From Mycolicibacterium hodleri (GTDB lineage Bacteria; Actinomycetota; Actinomycetes; Mycobacteriales; Mycobacteriaceae): 64,000 bases of DNA. The translations under genes and the position numbers were made by a program. Where the stretch lies: the NCBI RefSeq assembly GCF_025822245.1, contig NZ_JACKTL010000033.1, positions 236,435 to 300,434 of the forward strand, written 5' to 3'. The notes beneath the pieces are model-generated. The model had not been told where the DNA came from, did not search any database, and saw only the letters and a list, made by a program, of their open reading frames with translations. Shown here in pieces: positions 60,982 to 64,000 of the stretch (position 1 is its first letter; each line of letters begins with the position of its first letter).

Positions 60982-61266
60982 TCAACGCCAGCGCATCGTG
61001 AGCAACAGTCCCGTGATCATGAAGGCAAACGCGATGGCGTAGTTCCACTGCGCCAGATTCGCCATCCACGACAGGAAGCTGGGGGCGTCGACGGGGTTGG
61101 TCGCGGCGAGTTGGAACACCAACAACCACACCAGGCCGAGCAGCATCAGGCCGACGAACAACACCACGAACCAGACGCTCGACGGGCCAACCTTGACCTT
61201 GACCGGCGTCCGACTGACGGGGCTGATCGTGAAGTCGTTCTTCTTGCGAACCTTGGACTTGGGCAT
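60982..61266 (-). CDS. crgA: Cell division protein CrgA
   Basis: The 94-residue protein has a basic N-terminus ([16 protein letters not shown]) and two membrane segments (about 30-52 and 67-90). CrgA joins the divisome and binds FtsZ, FtsQ, PBPs and CwsA in mycobacteria. Length is 93 in M. tuberculosis. The frame is open upstream, but ATG at 61266 matches the family. Confidence 0.95.
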   Translation of the reverse strand: MPKSKVRKKNDFTISPVSRTPVKVKVGPSSVWFVVLFVGLMLLGLVWLLVFQLAATNPVDAPSFLSWMANLAQWNYAIAFAFMITGLLLTMRWR

Positions 61267-61366
61267 GGTTACCTTCGGGCGGTTGGCGCCACGCGAGCTA
61301 AGCGGTGCGACGATGGAGCGGATGCAACCCAGAGCGTAACGCAGCACGGCGCGAGGAGGAGAAACG

Positions 61367-62116
61367 ATGGCTTGTGCGGGCCGATCCCCCTGGCGATTCG
61401 GCGTGCCGGTGGTCTGCCTGTGCGCCGGCCTGCTGCTGGCCACCACCCACACCGTGTCCGGCGGCAGCGAGATCCGCCGCAGTGACGCCCCTCGGCTGGT
61501 CGACCTCGTGCGCGACGCGCAGGCGTCGGTCGACGGATTGTCCGGGCAGCGCGAACGGCTCGTCGACGAGGTCGACAACCATCACGGCGGCAGCCCGTCG
61601 GCCTCGGCCGCGCTGACCGCGATCACCCAGCGCGCCGGCGCGCTGTCGGCCGCCGCCGGCTTGGAGGCCGAGCACGGTCCCGGCCTGGTGGTAACGCTGA
61701 ACGACGCGCAGCGCGACGCGGAGGGCAGGTTCCCCGGCGACGCCTCGGCCGACGACCTCGTGGTGCACCAGCAGGACATCGAGGCGGTGCTGAACGCGAT
61801 GTGGAGCGCCGGCGCGGAGGCCATCCAGATGCAGGATCAGCGGATCATCGCCACCTCCGCTCCCCTGTGCGTCGGCAACACGCTCCTGCTGAACGGGCGC
61901 ACCTACAGCCCGCCGTACGTGGTCACCGCGATCGGTGACGCCTCCGCGATGCAGGCGGCGCTGGCCGCGTCACCGATGATCGAGCTCTACAAGCGGTACG
62001 TGCTGCGCTTCGGGCTCGGCTACGCCGAGGAACGCCAGTCGGACGCGAAGGTCGTCGCCCATCCCCCGGCGGTGCGCATGCGCTACGCGAAGCCGGCCGG
62101 TCCCCTCGGCTACTGA
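61367..62116 (+). CDS. DUF881 membrane-anchored protein (Rv0012 orthologue)
   Basis: The 249-residue protein has an N-terminal membrane segment (about 11-31) and a DUF881 domain (about 85-235: [54 protein letters not shown]). GAGGAG precedes the ATG. DUF881 proteins accompany division genes in Gram-positive bacteria; direct function is unknown. Confidence 0.9.
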   Translation: MACAGRSPWRFGVPVVCLCAGLLLATTHTVSGGSEIRRSDAPRLVDLVRDAQASVDGLSGQRERLVDEVDNHHGGSPSASAALTAITQRAGALSAAAGLEAEHGPGLVVTLNDAQRDAEGRFPGDASADDLVVHQQDIEAVLNAMWSAGAEAIQMQDQRIIATSAPLCVGNTLLLNGRTYSPPYVVTAIGDASAMQAALAASPMIELYKRYVLRFGLGYAEERQSDAKVVAHPPAVRMRYAKPAGPLGY

Positions 62117-62122
62117 GCCCAG

Positions 62123-62128
62123 TAACCT
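62123..62128 (+). promoter_or_regulatory. -10 hexamer TAACCT, leaderless start of trpG
   Basis: TAACCT ends 6 nt before the trpG ATG. It lies in the centre of a short palindrome (gcccagtaacctgggc, 62118-62133). Confidence 0.55.
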
Positions 62129-62134
62129 GGGCTG

Positions 62135-62803
62135 ATGCGCGTCCTCGTCGTCGACAACTACGACAGCTTCGTCTTCAACCTGGTCCAGTACCTCGGACAG
62201 TTGGGCGTGCACGCCGACGTGTGGCGCAACGACGACCCGCGACTCGCTTCCGACGCCGACGTCGCCAAGGCTGCCGAGGACTTCGACGGCATCCTGCTGA
62301 GCCCCGGACCGGGCACCCCGGAGCGGGCGGGAGCGTCGATTCCGCTCGTCCACGCCTCGGCGGCCGCGGCGACGCCACTGCTCGGGGTGTGCCTCGGGCA
62401 TCAGGCCATCGGGGTCGCCTTCGGTGGCACCGTCGACCGCGCTCCGGAACTTCTGCACGGCAAGACCAGCAGCGTCAATCACGCGGATGTTGGTGTGCTG
62501 AAAGGACTTCCGGATCCGTTCACCGCGACGCGGTATCACTCGCTGACCATCCTGCCCGACACGATGCCCGACGAGCTCGAGGTGACGGCACGGACGTCGG
62601 GTGGCGTGGTGATGGGCGTGCAGCACGTGGAACTACCGATTCACGGCGTGCAGTTCCACCCCGAGTCGATCCTCACCGAGGGCGGGCACCGGATGCTCGC
62701 CAACTGGCTGGCGGCGTGCGGTCAACCGCTCGACGAGCCGCTGGTGAGCACGCTCGAGCGCGAGGTCGCCGATACGGTGCGGACGGCTACTGCGCGAAGC
62801 TGA
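62135..62803 (+). CDS. trpG: Glutamine amidotransferase TrpG/PabA
   Basis: The 222-residue class I amidotransferase supplies ammonia to anthranilate or aminodeoxychorismate synthase. The triad is Cys86 (GVCLGHQ), His175 and Glu177 (FHPES). LSPGPGTPE is the oxyanion-strand motif. The same subunit often serves both tryptophan and folate pathways; a trp operon is not adjacent. Its end overlaps the convergent pknB end by 17 bp. Confidence 0.92.
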   Translation: MRVLVVDNYDSFVFNLVQYLGQLGVHADVWRNDDPRLASDADVAKAAEDFDGILLSPGPGTPERAGASIPLVHASAAAATPLLGVCLGHQAIGVAFGGTVDRAPELLHGKTSSVNHADVGVLKGLPDPFTATRYHSLTILPDTMPDELEVTARTSGGVVMGVQHVELPIHGVQFHPESILTEGGHRMLANWLAACGQPLDEPLVSTLEREVADTVRTATARS

Positions 62804-64000
62804 TCGTGATCGTGTCGCCGAACTTCAACGGCGTTCCCGCCGACGGGCTCATCGTGGCGACCGAATTGGTCGGGAAGCCGCTGTTCTGCGCATTGGGGAG
62901 CTTGTTCAGGTCACCGGTCCACCCCATCGACCGCAGCAGCGGTTCGGCGTCGACCCAGAACTGCCCCAGCAGGTTTGGCATCGTGAACTGGTTGCCGCGT
63001 GACACCTGCAACTGGATCGGCGTGTTCACCGGGACGTCGGGGGTGTTCGCCGGCGGCAAGGTGCCCATCACCTGACCCTTGGTGTTGGCGAGCCCGTCAA
63101 CCTCGACGGGGATGGGCGGTGCGGTGAACTCGTTGGCGACGAGGATCTGAGTGGCCACGTCGACGGTTTGGCCTGCGACCGAGGGCACCGTCTTCTTGTT
63201 CGGCCCGCTGCCCACGACGATGGTGATGACGTTGGTGATCGCCGACGACGAGTTGGCCAGGGGGTTGGTCGCCAGCACCCGGTCCTTTTGTTCCGGGGTC
63301 GACGCCGACGCTGACTGGGTGATCTTCTCGAATCCCGCGCTCTTGAGTTTGGTGGCGCATTCGGAGTAGGTCAGGTTGGCGCAGTCCGGCACCTCGGCCT
63401 GCTGCGGGCCGGTCGAGACGTTGATGGTGATCTGGTCGTCACGGGCTGCGGCGGTGTTGGCCGCGGGGTCGGTGCTGATCACGTCGCCGACGGGGACCTC
63501 GGAATCCGGCTGCTGGCTGCGGACGGTCTTGAAGCCGAGGTTCTGCAGGGAGACGACGGCCTCGTCGTACTTCTGGCCGCGCAGGTCCGGGATCTGCACG
63601 TCGCGGGGGTTGCCGCCGACGAAGTTCAGCAGCACCGTCACGACGACGGTCAGCACCGCCAGCACCGCGACGATGGCGAACCACCGGCCGATGGCCGGGT
63701 TGCGCTCCTTTGGCACGTATCGCGGCTGATGGGCCGCCGGGATGTTCTCGGTCGGCTGCTGGTGGCGCCCGAGCGCGGGACCGGCCGACAGCAGGGAGGT
63801 GCGCTCGGCGTCGGTGAACACCTTCGGCGCCTCGGGGGCCTCGCCACTGTGCACGCGAATCAGGTCGGTGCGCATCTCCGCGGCGGTCTGATACCGGTTG
63901 TCGGGGTTCTTGGCCAGGGCCTTGAGCACGACGGCGTCCAGCTCCGGCGACAACGCCGGGTTGCGCTCCGACGGCGGGACCGGATCTTCGCGCACGTGCT
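62787..64000 (-). CDS. pknB: Ser/Thr protein kinase PknB, C-terminal part (cut by window edge)
   Basis: The kinase senses muropeptides/lipid II and phosphorylates CwlM, MviN and division proteins. The visible ~404 residues comprise the end of the kinase domain (VVLKALAKNPDNRYQTAAEM), a juxtamembrane linker, one membrane segment (WFAIVAVLAVLTVVVTVLL) and four extracytoplasmic PASTA repeats, the last ending in FGDTITISFAQ. Catalytic residues lie beyond the window. Confidence 0.95.
   Translation of the reverse strand, partial: HVREDPVPPSERNPALSPELDAVVLKALAKNPDNRYQTAAEMRTDLIRVHSGEAPEAPKVFTDAERTSLLSAGPALGRHQQPTENIPAAHQPRYVPKERNPAIGRWFAIVAVLAVLTVVVTVLLNFVGGNPRDVQIPDLRGQKYDEAVVSLQNLGFKTVRSQQPDSEVPVGDVISTDPAANTAAARDDQITINVSTGPQQAEVPDCANLTYSECATKLKSAGFEKITQSASASTPEQKDRVLATNPLANSSSAITNVITIVVGSGPNKKTVPSVAGQTVDVATQILVANEFTAPPIPVEVDGLANTKGQVMGTLPPANTPDVPVNTPIQLQVSRGNQFTMPNLLGQFWVDAEPLLRSMGWTGDLNKLPNAQNSGFPTNSVATMSPSAGTPLKFGDTITISFAQ

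Overview
The window is about 64 kb of high-GC actinobacterial chromosome spanning the replication origin. Gene content and order (rnpA-rpmH | dnaA | dnaN-gnd-recF-dciA-gyrB-gyrA-tRNA-Ile-tRNA-Ala-cwsA-ppiA-crgA-trpG-pknB on one side; yidC-jag-gidB-parA-parB-cwlM-trxC-trxB-sigM-mviN-mutT4-pcnA on the other) identify a mycobacterium. Three things suggest a rapid grower (Mycolicibacterium type): gnd lies between dnaN and recF, GyrB has the short 675-residue form, and the Rv0036c-Rv0051 block sits next to pcnA. Names of the form RvNNNN are M. tuberculosis orthologues recognised from memory of sequence and order; no database was searched.

Layout. Positions 1-6223: cell-envelope and metabolism genes (Rv0051-like membrane protein, ponA1, DUF5318 protein, Rv0048c-like protein, a PadR regulator with a clear palindromic operator, ino1). 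Positions 6300-19312: a conserved skeleton (Rv0045c hydrolase, Rv0044c oxidoreductase, Rv0042c MarR regulator) interrupted by accessory genes: an Eis-like acetyltransferase, a PhoX-type phosphatase gene broken by an out-of-frame internal deletion, a DUF4344 lipoprotein metallopeptidase, a fused substrate-binding/permease ABC importer with its ATPase, a glucosylglycerate hydrolase, a short-chain dehydrogenase and an amidase. Positions 19353-26516: leuS, mtc28, Rv0039c, yqgE, an MFS transporter and Rv0036c. Positions 26625-45908: the left origin-flanking block, with pcnA, mutT4-Rv3909-mviN (translationally coupled), sigM and a shortened anti-sigma-M gene, thioredoxin genes behind a SigH-type promoter, cwlM, parB, parA, gidB, jag, yidC, yidD, rnpA and rpmH. 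Two perfect parS palindromes lie inside parA and at the gidB start. Positions 45909-48532: dnaA with a DnaA-box inverted pair upstream, and oriC between dnaA and dnaN. Positions 48533-64000: dnaN to pknB, with two tRNA genes and small membrane-protein genes.

How they work together. The region joins replication initiation (DnaA, DnaN, DciA, gyrase), segregation (ParA, ParB, parS), ribosome/RNase P and membrane insertion (RpmH, RnpA, YidD, YidC, Jag), and control of peptidoglycan synthesis (PonA1, MviN, CwlM, CwsA, CrgA and the PASTA kinase PknB).

Unusual points: palindromic intergenic repeats in at least two sequence subfamilies, mostly between convergent genes; many starts with a -10 hexamer 6-8 nt upstream (leaderless mRNAs); the PhoX pseudogene; an anti-sigma-M factor lacking its membrane anchor; and an open frame coupled to cwsA with no normal start codon. 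I found no phage, insertion sequence, CRISPR array, defence island or biosynthetic cluster.
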